DNA of 64,000 bases from positions 434,001 to 498,000 of the forward strand of contig OOIN01000002.1 in the NCBI GenBank assembly GCA_900323505.1, given 5' to 3'. Positions 53,919 through 63,373 of this stretch are shown here, one piece after another; position 1 is the first letter of the stretch; each line of letters opens with the position of its first letter. The DNA comes from Ustilago trichophora. Its lineage: Eukaryota; Basidiomycota; Ustilaginomycetes; Ustilaginales; Ustilaginaceae. Under the pieces are notes generated by a model, which saw nothing but the letters and a program-made list of their open reading frames with translations, had not been told where the DNA came from and did no database searches. A program made the position numbers and the translations under genes.

Positions 53919-55513
53919 CGTGGTGGTGTGTGGAGATGAGGAGCAACAAAGCTCAGTGGGTGGGGTGGCGACTGTAGCGGAAGTGAGTGGCCGGTGGGTT
54001 TAGGGTATGACGCACGGATCTTGGTTGATCGGAAGTGAGATGTGTGCTTGTCCGGATCGGAAGGTTTATATTGGATACCAGTGAGACTCGTGCCACTTGT
54101 GGAAGCTGACAGATGCCAATGCGAGATTCGTGTGCGATCTTGAAGCGAAAGAGCGAGCGAGCGAGCGAGAAGAGAGAGGTGCGGGTGGAGGTGCGACAAG
54201 AGAGCGTCACGCAGAGGTGTTTGGAGATGGGTTCAACAGCCAACGTCTGGCGCTTTTGTGTGATAGTGTAGGGGATGAAGGCAGAAGGAGCGTGGATGGG
54301 AACTCGACCAGTGATGATGGTTGCGATAAAGTGCAATCGCGATGACTGTCAAGGTGTTAGTGTGAGAGGATAGAGTGTGTTTGAGTGTTGGTTGGGGTCT
54401 AAGCTCGGTTGCTGCATTTCACATTTGGTGGCCTCTGCGCACAAGAGAGCCAAGAAGGGTGAGAATTCACTCAACATAGCCTTTCGATTGAAAATAAAGG
54501 CTCGCCAAATCGACACATGGATTGTTCGCGATGTGCCCTTTTTGCCCCTTTGAGCATTTTGGGCAAACAGTGTGAGATCGCAACAAAGCACAAAGACGAC
54601 CAAAATGCTAGAATGCGCTGGGAAGCGACGCATGATCAAAGGGTCTCGACGAAGAGGATTTGCATCGATGCGAGAGAAGCCAAAGCTTGGAAAACGTGCG
54701 CATGGCTGCAGCAATCAATCCTCTGCACTCCGCCGGCTCGATACAAGCCTACAAAGCCAGATCAGACTACAGTACTGGCACCTTTTCGTACTGTACACTC
54801 TGATCACTGCCAATCTGTCCGTCCTCAGCAGAAGCAGTTCCCCGCATGACTTTATGCCCTTGAAAGCCGCAGCGAAATCGATTCCATTACGCAAGGATGC
54901 CACGATACCGAGCAGGGTATGACAGCCTCAATCCACAACCCTTGTCCGACCAAGTTCAACACTCTAAACGCTTTGGTCAGGCACAGAGAGACCTTGTCTT
55001 TGACAAGACGCTGAGCAAAAGCAAATAAAAACAAAGTAGTCTCTGTTTTTTTTTAAAAAAAGCTTATTTTTGTTTTTGTTGTCGACTCGCGCTCGTGTGG
55101 CTGCCGAACCGAGTTTCTCGTTCGGCACAGCTTTGCTCACCAATTGGCCGTCGTGACCCTGACCTTCACTTTCTTCGTTCTCTCATCTAGACCAAACTAT
55201 TCCGTCTTGATGGTCTCCACCAACATCACAACAGACATGGCTGACACTACCGCCAGTCGCTCAACACTCACTCCTTCTCACATGCTGAGCGTCCTCCTCT
55301 AGTCCTCTCTTTAGGATTGCAAATCAGGACAGTGACTTGGACACTCCTCCTTCAAAGCCCAATGCTTGACTCTTGAGTTTTCAACGCAGACGATGGTCAT
55401 CCCATTTACTCCCTGTGCAAGCACGTCGCCGGCATCTGTGCCATAGATCATACCCTAAACAACTATCTGGCTATCTACCTCGAACTCATCCCGCCCCGCT
55501 CGGCACCTCTAGC
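53919..55513. promoter_or_regulatory. Divergent intergenic region (cdc15 / CorA-like)
   Basis: 1.6 kb with no supported gene. It has GAGC repeats near 54150-54165, AGTAC-like elements at 54768-54796 and a T/A tract near 55049. A short uORF (17 codons, ATG at 55393, stop before 55450) precedes the CorA ATG and could limit its translation. Confidence 0.5.
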
Positions 55514-58500
55514 ATGCCCTCCTCAGCTCCTCCACCCATCAGCCTCGATGGCGCGCATCGCGTCTCGCCTCGTACCTCAAGCGATGCCGATCACGCCCCA
55601 CAAAGCTGCGCAGCTACTGGACAGATGGCACAAGAGCCAGATGACGGTGCTATCTCACTCAATCTGGCACAGCCAGCGCTACCTCCTGCTGCTCGTCTAC
55701 CTATAGATGTCCCTCCTCCTCCAAGGCGCCCCACCAACCGCAACGATGCGCTTATGGACGATGCCTTGCGTTCTCTTCCTCCCGTTGCCGAGCGTAATAC
55801 TCAGCGTCAACGCTCACCGGCCACAGTGCTGTCCATGTTCAACACGTCCATCTTCAACGCTGGTCCATCGTCGTCATCCCAACCGGCTCAGCCATTTGCC
55901 TATCCTCCCTCAGCTCCGCCAACATCAAAACTACATCGCACTAATACCAACACCAGTGCCACAAGTGCCGCATCCATCGGCACCGACTCTCAGAGCTCAT
56001 CACAACATCCTTCTAGGTCCAATGCGCTCAGGTCAGCTTTCGGCAGAGTCGCCAATCTTGCCTCTCCTTCCAGTCCAAGACAGAATCCCACCGTCACCGC
56101 CGAGATTAGGAACAGAAAGTCATCCATGTTTCACGCTTCATCTGTTCAGAAGACCAAAGAGGCAAGAAGAGCTGCTCGAAGAGAAGCAAGAAGGGCACAA
56201 AGACGAGCACGCCGCATGCGACAAGCTCAACCGCATCTTGCCCATCACCAACACGACCACTTTGAGGATCGTACGCCTGGAACCTCATCTCGTGCTGCAC
56301 AGCTCGGCGATGAGATCGTAGAGCTCCCAGCAGAGCCACCCCTCGACGTCCCTGAAGCCAACGCACCTACTGCATCTGCTCTGGCCATGGCATCCAAAGT
56401 CGGCCGCAAACCCAAACGCAAACTCCAGTTCGCTCCAGACCAAAGGCGCATCCGCAAGGTCGACTTGCCTCCAAGCTTTGAAGCCCAAGACACCTACAGG
56501 AATCTCGATCAGTACGTCGCTGCTTCTCGTCAGCGTAGAAGGACAACACGAGGCCGCCGCGGCACGGGCTCACGCGCGTCACGCTCACGATCTCGCCGTG
56601 GCTCTCGTAGCAGCCGTGGAAGTCGCAGCTCCGCACGTAGCAGTGCCAACTCGAGCAGCTCGAGCACCTCCTCCTCCTCCTCTTCGTCGTCCTCTTCTAC
56701 CAGCTCCTCCAGCTCTTCTAGCTCCGGCTCGGGCCGTGGTCTCACCATTGCGCGTCTGCGTGCCTTCTTTGGTGATGGCTCCAGCTCGTCATCGAGCTCC
56801 GACTCGGATACCTCATCCACCGGCTCGTCTTCTTTTTCTTCGTCTTCTTCCTCCTCCTCCTCCTCCTCCTCCTCCTCCTCCTCGTCCGACAGCGAGCCGA
56901 CCACCACCGATGGTACCCGATCCAGGCGTTCATCTGCTCGGCGCCTCTCGTTTTCAGGCAAGCGGGTCAAGTCGCGCCGTAGCACACGATCTCGATCTCG
57001 TGCTGATCAGTCCGAGGCTAGTGATGTGCCTGGCTCACCCATTTCAAGCCGTAAGGCACCTCTGACGCCCTACTTTGCTCCTCTGGCTGACTTTCCACTC
57101 GGTAAAAGGGCTGCTGAGAAGCGCCGTACCAAGAAAGAGAGACAAGCCGCCCGTCGCGCCAAGAAGCGCGAGGCCGAACTCATCCGTCAAGGTCGTCTGC
57201 CTCCCAAACCAAGTCGTAGCGCTCGTGCTAAAGCTATGCGCGCTCGAGAACTCGCAGGAGGCGTCACCGAGTACCAGCTCTTCACTCCCATGCGATTGCC
57301 CATGGACTTGGCCTGCACGACCCTCTCCACCTTGGAAGCCACACCGGATCCGCAGACCGACACTAACGTTGTGCTTAAGAAGACCATGAGGACACGCAGC
57401 TGGGATCAGGTGCGCAACCAGCTCTACGTGCTACGAAACTACCTCAGACAAGTTGATAATCAGGGCGGTGACATTGGTATCGATCCTAAAGCGGCTTACC
57501 CGACCCTTCATCGCCATCATCGCCACGCAGCCAAGACGTCAGCTGAAAGAGCCTCCCATCATCGGGAGAAGAAAGCCCATGGCAAGGACGGAAAAGCTTC
57601 TCACCATCATCGGAGGAGCTTCATCCCCGAACCGGTGCCAGAAGCGGAGCAAGAAGAGCTCGACTTCTTTGACGGCGATCTGGCTCTGCCTCCTCCCGCT
57701 CTGGACTTGCCTGAGGACTCGACGGAGGCTATCGCCACTTCCGATGCTGGCGAGCCCGTGTGCACGTCTATTTCTCCAAAAGATTCGTCACCGGATGAGC
57801 CGCAGTCGTACTTCGATTACGACCAGCATCTGCCAGCGGATCAAGAGGAAGAAGCCCGCACAGGTCGCCATCTCTCTGACATGCCTCTAAGTCCTGACTA
57901 TGCGACCGCATTCGGTAGAGACTTTGGCCGCGCTCCACGTTCCTTTTCGCCCTCAGGAGGTGCCCGGCGAAAGGGCAAAGCGAAAGGGGCTGCTACATCG
58001 TCTGTTGACCCTCCATCAGGAGGAAAGGGTAGCAGTCAGACAAGCGCCAACAAGGCAGCCTCGGATGGCGATCCGAGCAAGAATGGCTTTTCTGCGATCG
58101 GATCGGATCATTCTGACGAGGGTGCGTGGTGGCTCCACATTCATTGTCCCACCTACAGGGACATGCACGAGATCTCGAAACTCTTTCCCATGCATCCACT
58201 TACCGTCGAGGACGTGTTGCAACAGGATCCACGTGAAAAAGTCGACGTCTTTGATCGACTCGGATACTACTTTGTCGTGATTCGTGCCATCGATGAGCGG
58301 TATTTCCGATATACGTCAACGACAACGAAAAGCTCACCGAATTCGCCCGACTTTTCGGGGTCCAATTCATCCAATGGAACTGTCAATGGCGAGGCTGAGA
58401 CAAAACGCAAGCAAGATGAGGACGATGGGCAGAGCTCCAAAGAGCAGGAGAGCTTCGAGATGCGCGAGCTAGGTGCACAGGCTGCGTCAGATGAGAAGGG

Positions 58501-59842
58501 TTCGCATTCGAAGCTGCATCCGGACGACCACAATACGCGTTTGGCAGCCCCGGCTCGCACATGCAAAGGTCGAGTCGAGATTGTCGAAGGTATCGGAGGT
58601 AAAGAGGGACTGGAAGGTGTCAGTGTGGGTGCCAACAATCTGTACCTCTTGGTCTTCTCCCATGGTGTCATTTCGTTCGCCTTTGAGGATGTCAGCAAGC
58701 ACATTGACCGTGTAGCGGCACGTCTACTGGAGATCACACGACCGGTCGAGTTGACTGCCGACTGGATCGCGCACGATCTGTACGACTCTGTTGTCGATGC
58801 CTTCTTCCCACTCATCTCTTTCGTGCAGTCGGAAGTGGTCGAGGTGGAAGAGCTTGCCAGCGAACCGGTGAGCAGCAGCTCGCGTCGTAACAAGAACAAC
58901 TTTGCGCCCAAGCAGCGGCGTCAAAGGGCGTTACTCGGCTCCAACCCGGAAGGCCGGCTGATCAGCGTCGAGCCCGTCTCAGCCATGTCTTCACCGACAT
59001 CATCCGAGGTGGAGAAGAGGACGCCGATGCTCGAAGTGCGACGTCTCAAGACAGTCCGCGCCTTCCGCCCTCTGCCCGTACTGAGGCTAGCCGATCGCAT
59101 CTTTGACCGACTGCCCCGCTTCCTGGTCAAGCAAAAGCAAAAAGTCACCATCTCCCGTCTGCCCGAATGGGAGTTCAAAGATGCTCTCGAGGCCGAGATG
59201 CGACGCACAGCAGCCGAGATCGACGAAGCAAGCAATTCGGTCTTTGACACGCAAGCCGCAGCTGATCAGAGTATCATGTTGCACCGCATCGCCGATACCC
59301 GCAAGATCGTCACTGGCCTCTCCCGCTTGCTCGGACCTAAGAACGACGCGGTCAAAGGTCTTCGAAAGCGCCTTGCCGACATGCAGCAATTGCAACGACG
59401 TCAAGAAGCCCTTCGTCGAATCGGCGGTAATGCACGAAATATGCTTGCCCGTACCGAAGTTTCGATGTACATGTCCGATGTCCACGACCACATCATTTCC
59501 ATGCTCAACCAGCTCAACTCTGGCGAAGGTCGTCTATCCGAAATCCACCATACCTACCTTGCCCAGATCACCATCGAGAATAGAAAATTCCGACAGGGCG
59601 CAGATTCAGCCATTCTCTTCCTCGCCAGCGTCGGATCGGCCGTCTTCGTCATTGTCTTTATCACCTCGATCTTCTCGGTCAACGTCAATAGGCCAGGAAA
59701 CAAGATAAAGTCGAGCAACCACGGTTGGTTCATCGGCATCTGTTGTGCCGCATTGTGCGTCCCACCATCGATATACGTGTTTGTTCAACTGCTGAATAGG
59801 CAGAGCAAGAGGAGGCTCGCTAAGAAACGTGCCGCTCGTTAG
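55514..59842 (+). CDS. Very large CorA-family divalent-cation transporter (Alr/Mnr2-like)
   Basis: 1442 aa from the first in-frame ATG (55514). The first ~850 residues are disordered: Ser/Pro-rich, an Arg-rich block (about 205-240), an RS stretch and two poly-Ser runs (near 383-410 and 425-460). The CorA domain runs from about 870 to the end. It has the signature MHPLTVEDVLQQDPREKVDVFD, a YYFVVIRAID strand, a long coiled-coil stalk and two C-terminal membrane helices (about 1366-1390 and 1405-1427). The universal GMN motif after helix 1 is replaced by FSVNVNRPGN. CorA proteins are pentameric Mg2+ channels; fungal Alr1/Alr2 act in the plasma membrane and Mnr2 in the vacuole. The missing GMN makes ion selectivity uncertain. 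Confidence 0.87.
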   Translation: MPSSAPPPISLDGAHRVSPRTSSDADHAPQSCAATGQMAQEPDDGAISLNLAQPALPPAARLPIDVPPPPRRPTNRNDALMDDALRSLPPVAERNTQRQRSPATVLSMFNTSIFNAGPSSSSQPAQPFAYPPSAPPTSKLHRTNTNTSATSAASIGTDSQSSSQHPSRSNALRSAFGRVANLASPSSPRQNPTVTAEIRNRKSSMFHASSVQKTKEARRAARREARRAQRRARRMRQAQPHLAHHQHDHFEDRTPGTSSRAAQLGDEIVELPAEPPLDVPEANAPTASALAMASKVGRKPKRKLQFAPDQRRIRKVDLPPSFEAQDTYRNLDQYVAASRQRRRTTRGRRGTGSRASRSRSRRGSRSSRGSRSSARSSANSSSSSTSSSSSSSSSSTSSSSSSSSGSGRGLTIARLRAFFGDGSSSSSSSDSDTSSTGSSSFSSSSSSSSSSSSSSSSSDSEPTTTDGTRSRRSSARRLSFSGKRVKSRRSTRSRSRADQSEASDVPGSPISSRKAPLTPYFAPLADFPLGKRAAEKRRTKKERQAARRAKKREAELIRQGRLPPKPSRSARAKAMRARELAGGVTEYQLFTPMRLPMDLACTTLSTLEATPDPQTDTNVVLKKTMRTRSWDQVRNQLYVLRNYLRQVDNQGGDIGIDPKAAYPTLHRHHRHAAKTSAERASHHREKKAHGKDGKASHHHRRSFIPEPVPEAEQEELDFFDGDLALPPPALDLPEDSTEAIATSDAGEPVCTSISPKDSSPDEPQSYFDYDQHLPADQEEEARTGRHLSDMPLSPDYATAFGRDFGRAPRSFSPSGGARRKGKAKGAATSSVDPPSGGKGSSQTSANKAASDGDPSKNGFSAIGSDHSDEGAWWLHIHCPTYRDMHEISKLFPMHPLTVEDVLQQDPREKVDVFDRLGYYFVVIRAIDERYFRYTSTTTKSSPNSPDFSGSNSSNGTVNGEAETKRKQDEDDGQSSKEQESFEMRELGAQAASDEKGSHSKLHPDDHNTRLAAPARTCKGRVEIVEGIGGKEGLEGVSVGANNLYLLVFSHGVISFAFEDVSKHIDRVAARLLEITRPVELTADWIAHDLYDSVVDAFFPLISFVQSEVVEVEELASEPVSSSSRRNKNNFAPKQRRQRALLGSNPEGRLISVEPVSAMSSPTSSEVEKRTPMLEVRRLKTVRAFRPLPVLRLADRIFDRLPRFLVKQKQKVTISRLPEWEFKDALEAEMRRTAAEIDEASNSVFDTQAAADQSIMLHRIADTRKIVTGLSRLLGPKNDAVKGLRKRLADMQQLQRRQEALRRIGGNARNMLARTEVSMYMSDVHDHIISMLNQLNSGEGRLSEIHHTYLAQITIENRKFRQGADSAILFLASVGSAVFVIVFITSIFSVNVNRPGNKIKSSNHGWFIGICCAALCVPPSIYVFVQLLNRQSKRRLAKKRAAR

Positions 59843-60295
59843 CAATCTCTCTTTTACGAAAGTCTTTGCATCCTCGTTCCCCCAACTCTGGTTTCCAATC
59901 TTGTATATGGTCTTACCATATTGTCACGCTAGCATCTAATCATGAATCTTTATAGATACAGTATTCACTCCAAAGCTGATCGTGGTTTCGTGGTTCCATT
60001 GTGTTTCCTGCGAGTCATAAGATACGAGCACTGCAGGTGGGAGCATCGGAACGACGATGGTCTAGCTTCTACTTCCCTGAATCACTTCTGAGGACCGACC
60101 GAGTGTCCCACCTTTCCCAACTCGACCGTGATCTGACTCCCAACTTCAAGTCTTTCTCTGTCCACATACACAAAAAGCATCGAAAGGGACGATAAATTTG
60201 AATTCCAAGACAATCTACAAGAGTCATGCACCTCTTTGGTGAATCAGAAGATACATCATCAAAAGCTATACAAGACTCTCCATGTCTTGTTTAGA
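59843..60295. other. Convergent 3' intergenic region (CorA-like / cox8)
   Basis: No gene seen; likely both 3' UTRs. Confidence 0.6.
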
Positions 60296-61007
60296 TTACC
60301 AGGAGGCCTTGGCACTGCATTGCCGCAAAAAAAGGAAAACAGGACAAGAAGGAAGATGCGGTCAGTACGATGGGTCATATCGGAATTGTTGGTTGGGAAG
60401 TGGGGGAGGGATGGACTCACATCTGGAATTTGGCAGCGATGAAGGGAAGGGAGAAGCCAAAGACGAGGAAGGTGGTGAGGCCGATGGCGACGGGAACCTT
60501 GCGGGTGGGGCCGGAGGGGAAGGGAACTGTTTTTGCGTTTGAGAAGATGGTCAAATGGAAAGGGTTTGGAGGTTAGCAGGTTGCTCTGCTCTGGACGAGA
60601 TGGAGATGCTGGAGCGTTTCGGCATGAATGGACACTTACGAGACTAAATAGGATGAATCCGAGTACCAAGGCAGTAGCATTCCATGGCATCATGAGTCGT
60701 TGGAAGGTTGGAAAGCAAGAAGGAGGATCAAGTCAGTACCAATGCAACTACTTGCACAGTAATCCTTTGCAGCGCAATTCGACGAGTCTCTACCAAGCGG
60801 CACCAATCAATAGCAGATCGAAGAAGAGAATCGCACTGATGCAGAGAAAGCCATCGCTTTTGCCTTGAGGGTTGAGGAGGATTAGGGATGGAAAAAACTC
60901 ACGGTCTCGTGCGTGTTCTCGACGTGCAAGTTTCGGCGGAGGAGTGGCTGCTGCTGACGAAGAGCAGTGCGAGCGGAGCGAACGGTCTGGCGAGCGAGGA
61001 TGGACAT
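60296..61007 (-). CDS. cox8: Cytochrome c oxidase subunit 8/VIIc (Cox8)
   Basis: Four minus-strand exons: 61007-60903 (105 nt), 60643-60640 (4 nt), 60526-60421 (106 nt) and 60314-60296 (19 nt). The total is 234 nt, giving 77 aa (yeast Cox8 is 78). Exon 1 encodes a classic presequence (MSILARQTVRSARTALRQQQ) and RRNLHVENTHET. The microexon adds the bases needed for SLPF. Exon 3 gives PFPSGPTRKVPVAIGLTTF and one transmembrane helix ending AAKFQ, and exon 4 ends IAKASW. All four junctions have GT-AG sites. The pattern HVEN...LPF...RK.P...GFSLPFIAA is that of fungal subunit VIIc/Cox8, a single-span peripheral subunit of complex IV. A weaker GTTTTT donor would also restore the frame without the microexon. 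Confidence 0.83.
60640..60643 (-). other. Candidate 4-nt microexon of cox8
   Basis: TCTC flanked by a TATTTAG acceptor and a GTAAGT donor, with a CTGAC branch-like site upstream. Without these 4 nt (or an equivalent 4-nt extension of exon 1) the joined cox8 exons are out of frame. Confidence 0.6.
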
Positions 61008-61496
61008 TGTGAAGATTATCGAAATTTGGGTGATGACGATGTGTGAAGTGTGGTAGAAGATATTAAGGCCTTGATGGCGACGACGAAGTTCTCTCCCAGC
61101 GCGCCGCTAAGAGTGTGATTCCGAAGAGTCAAGCTGTGTTGGAAAGGCTGGATTCGGGTGCGAATTTCCATTCTCCCAATTTGGATGAGGAGAGCATGAC
61201 AAATCAAGTCACGTGTGCCTGGCCTTTCTTTTCCTTTTTTTTTGTGTTTTGTGTGGAGAAGAAGCCAAATTCCAGGCAAAATTTCCAGCCCTTGCGACCC
61301 TGAAATGTGAATTGTGCCTTCTTCTGTTCATATCTTGCACTACCATATCACTGCGCCGGTCCACATCTTGCTCTACTATACCCTCACGTTTTTGATTCGG
61401 TACCAACGCAAAGAATCGCAGCTGTCGAAAGAGACTCTCTCGCAATAGTCAAAGTCCGAACATCAACACTCACGACTCGAAAGAGAGCAGCGCACC
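61008..61496. promoter_or_regulatory. Divergent promoter (cox8 / rpf1)
   Basis: 489 bp between divergent ATGs, without a gene. T-rich around 61230-61250. Confidence 0.5.
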
Positions 61497-62861
61497 ATGG
61501 CCGGCTCCGGCGAACCTTCGACCTCCGCCTCCTCGGCAGGAGGCAGCGGCGACAAGCCAGCCTCTGGCTCCTTTAAGCACATTGGCAACAAGATGAAACG
61601 TACGGAGCTGTACCGCAAGTACAAGGCAGAAAAGCGCAAAGCCAAATTCGCCCGACGATCAGCTCAGGCCAAGGAGGAACGTGGAGAAGATGGTGCAGTT
61701 AAGAAGGCTGCCCGTCTGGCAGCCAACAAGACGAGGACGATTGAGAACACGCGAGATTTCAACCCGACCATTATCAATGCCCCCAATACGCATGAAGGGC
61801 CCGGGCCGAGTAATCTCAAGAAGACAGCCGGAGACAAGGGCGACGATGCTGATGAAGGGGATGACAGTGATGAAGAACAGATGGTAGAAGAGGAGCAGGA
61901 GGCAGCAGAAGAAATCGATGATGATGAGGACCCAAGTGCACCCCCTGCGATTTTGATCACCACTTCCATGCCCTCTTCTTCCACCTCTCCGCATTTGGAA
62001 TCTCTCAACGCGCGGTCTCACCCTTCAGAGAGAACGAGAGAATTCGTCGACGAACTACTCTCCGTCTTCCCCGGTGCCGAGTATCGCCCCCGATCCAAAG
62101 CGCAAGGTGTTGGTCTTGGCAAAATCTGCGGATGGGCACGCGAACGTCGCTACGACGCCCTCCTCATCGTCAACGAATCCCGCAAAGAACCTTTTGCCCT
62201 CACCATCATCTCCCTCCCCTACGGCCCCACCGCATTCTTCCGTCTCACATCCATCAGTACCGGTGCCGAGATCTACGGTAAGGCCCGCCCTACCCCACAC
62301 ACGCCCGAGCTCATCCTCAACAACTTTACCACCGTTCTCGGTCACCGGGTTGGAAAAGTGCTGCAGAACTTGTTTCCTAAAATCCCCCAGTTGGAAGGAA
62401 GACAGGTGGTCACGTGCCACAATCAACGAGACTACATTTTTTTCCGAAGACACAGGTACATGTTTAAGAGTGATCAGAAGACAGCCTTGCAAGAGATCGG
62501 ACCTAGGTTCACGCTCAAGTTGCATTCGTTGAAGGAGAGCCTGCCCAAGGGTGCCGGAGTGTGGGATGGAAAATACTCGGAAGAGTATGCCGAGTTGGAA
62601 CCGGAGGAGTTGGAGGCGTTGCAGAGACAGGCGGATGGCAATCAGGACGACCAGGAAGAGGCAGCTGCGGCGGCGGCGGAAGAAGATACCATGCAACAGG
62701 GTGCACAGGCATCGGGAAGCAGCAGTGAACAAGCGGCAAAGGTGGCCGCCGAGACATCGAACAATAAAAAGAAGCGACAGCGCGGAGAGGAAGAAACTAC
62801 GGGTCTCGACTTCCAATGGAAACCAAAGATGAGCGTATCGAGGCGCAACTTTTACCTCTAG
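61497..62861 (+). CDS. rpf1: Ribosome production factor 1 (Rpf1, Brix domain)
   Basis: A single-exon 454-aa ORF. The N-terminus is basic (KHIGNKMKRTELYRKYKAEKRKAK), as in Rpf1, followed by RTIENTRDFNPTII and an acidic stretch (about 105-145). The Brix domain runs from about 150 to 370, with PSERTREFVDELLSVFPGAEY, the KICGWARERRYDALLIVNE strand, FFRLTSI, and the terminal RNA-binding-like motif IFFRRHRYMFK...GPRFTLKLHSL. The C-terminus is Gln/Glu/Ala-rich and ends FQWKPKMSVSRRNFYL, typical of the family. Rpf1 joins early 60S pre-ribosomes in the nucleolus and is needed for 27S/ITS2 processing. Confidence 0.95.
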   Translation: MAGSGEPSTSASSAGGSGDKPASGSFKHIGNKMKRTELYRKYKAEKRKAKFARRSAQAKEERGEDGAVKKAARLAANKTRTIENTRDFNPTIINAPNTHEGPGPSNLKKTAGDKGDDADEGDDSDEEQMVEEEQEAAEEIDDDEDPSAPPAILITTSMPSSSTSPHLESLNARSHPSERTREFVDELLSVFPGAEYRPRSKAQGVGLGKICGWARERRYDALLIVNESRKEPFALTIISLPYGPTAFFRLTSISTGAEIYGKARPTPHTPELILNNFTTVLGHRVGKVLQNLFPKIPQLEGRQVVTCHNQRDYIFFRRHRYMFKSDQKTALQEIGPRFTLKLHSLKESLPKGAGVWDGKYSEEYAELEPEELEALQRQADGNQDDQEEAAAAAAEEDTMQQGAQASGSSSEQAAKVAAETSNNKKKRQRGEEETTGLDFQWKPKMSVSRRNFYL

Positions 62862-62883
62862 ACAGTTCTGAAGCCAGCACTCT

Positions 62884-62930
<47 letters not shown>
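62884..62930. repeat. (CT)n dinucleotide repeat
   Basis: About 20 CT units immediately after the rpf1 stop. Confidence 0.9.
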
Positions 62931-62934
<4 letters not shown>

Positions 62935-62998
62935 ATCTCTTCAAGAATTCTCATCATTCTCTCGTTGCGTCGTTTTTGCAATACATGTACTTTTAGAT

Positions 62999-63012
62999 CC
63001 CCCCCCCCCCCC
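62999..63012. repeat. Poly-C run (14 C)
   Basis: A homopolymer of 14 cytosines; its length may be a sequencing estimate. Confidence 0.85.
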
Positions 63013-63373
63013 TTTGCACAGTTCAATCAGCCACAGATGCAAAGTTACTCTGCTTGAAACGGCTGTGATGTGCTGTGAAGCTGAGATCGGGATGGAATTC
63101 GTCTCGCAGCTGCACATTGAAGCTCCAGCCAGGCGGTTTGCAGGCAGATGGGTGTCGCTGGAAGCGTAAGAAATGGTGTAGAATAGCAACGCGCTCGTGT
63201 GTGCGCGTGCCACTATTGAGCGTTGGACCCTGAATTTCCACTCGACCGCGCTTCCAACTTCTTCTTGCGACTGTGCAACCTGTCCCATCGTTCACCACCA
63301 CCACCACCACCACCGCCACGTCAATCGTGCCCACATTCTTCATCGCACTTTGAAGTGGTGAGGGGAAGCAAGG

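Larger units (their letters stand above)
62862..63373. other. Intergenic region between rpf1 and the Swd1-like gene
   Basis: No gene seen. It contains a CT dinucleotide repeat, a 14-C run and a CCA repeat. Confidence 0.6.

Noticed and set aside
61659..63026. Minus-strand ORFs across rpf1 and its CT repeat (up to 323 aa)
   Set aside because: They are shadows of the Brix protein plus the dinucleotide repeat (Arg-Glu run) and lack a domain.
63292..63316. CCA-rich tract as a possible regulatory array
   Set aside because: It is a plain CCA/CCG microsatellite in the leader of the Swd1-like gene.
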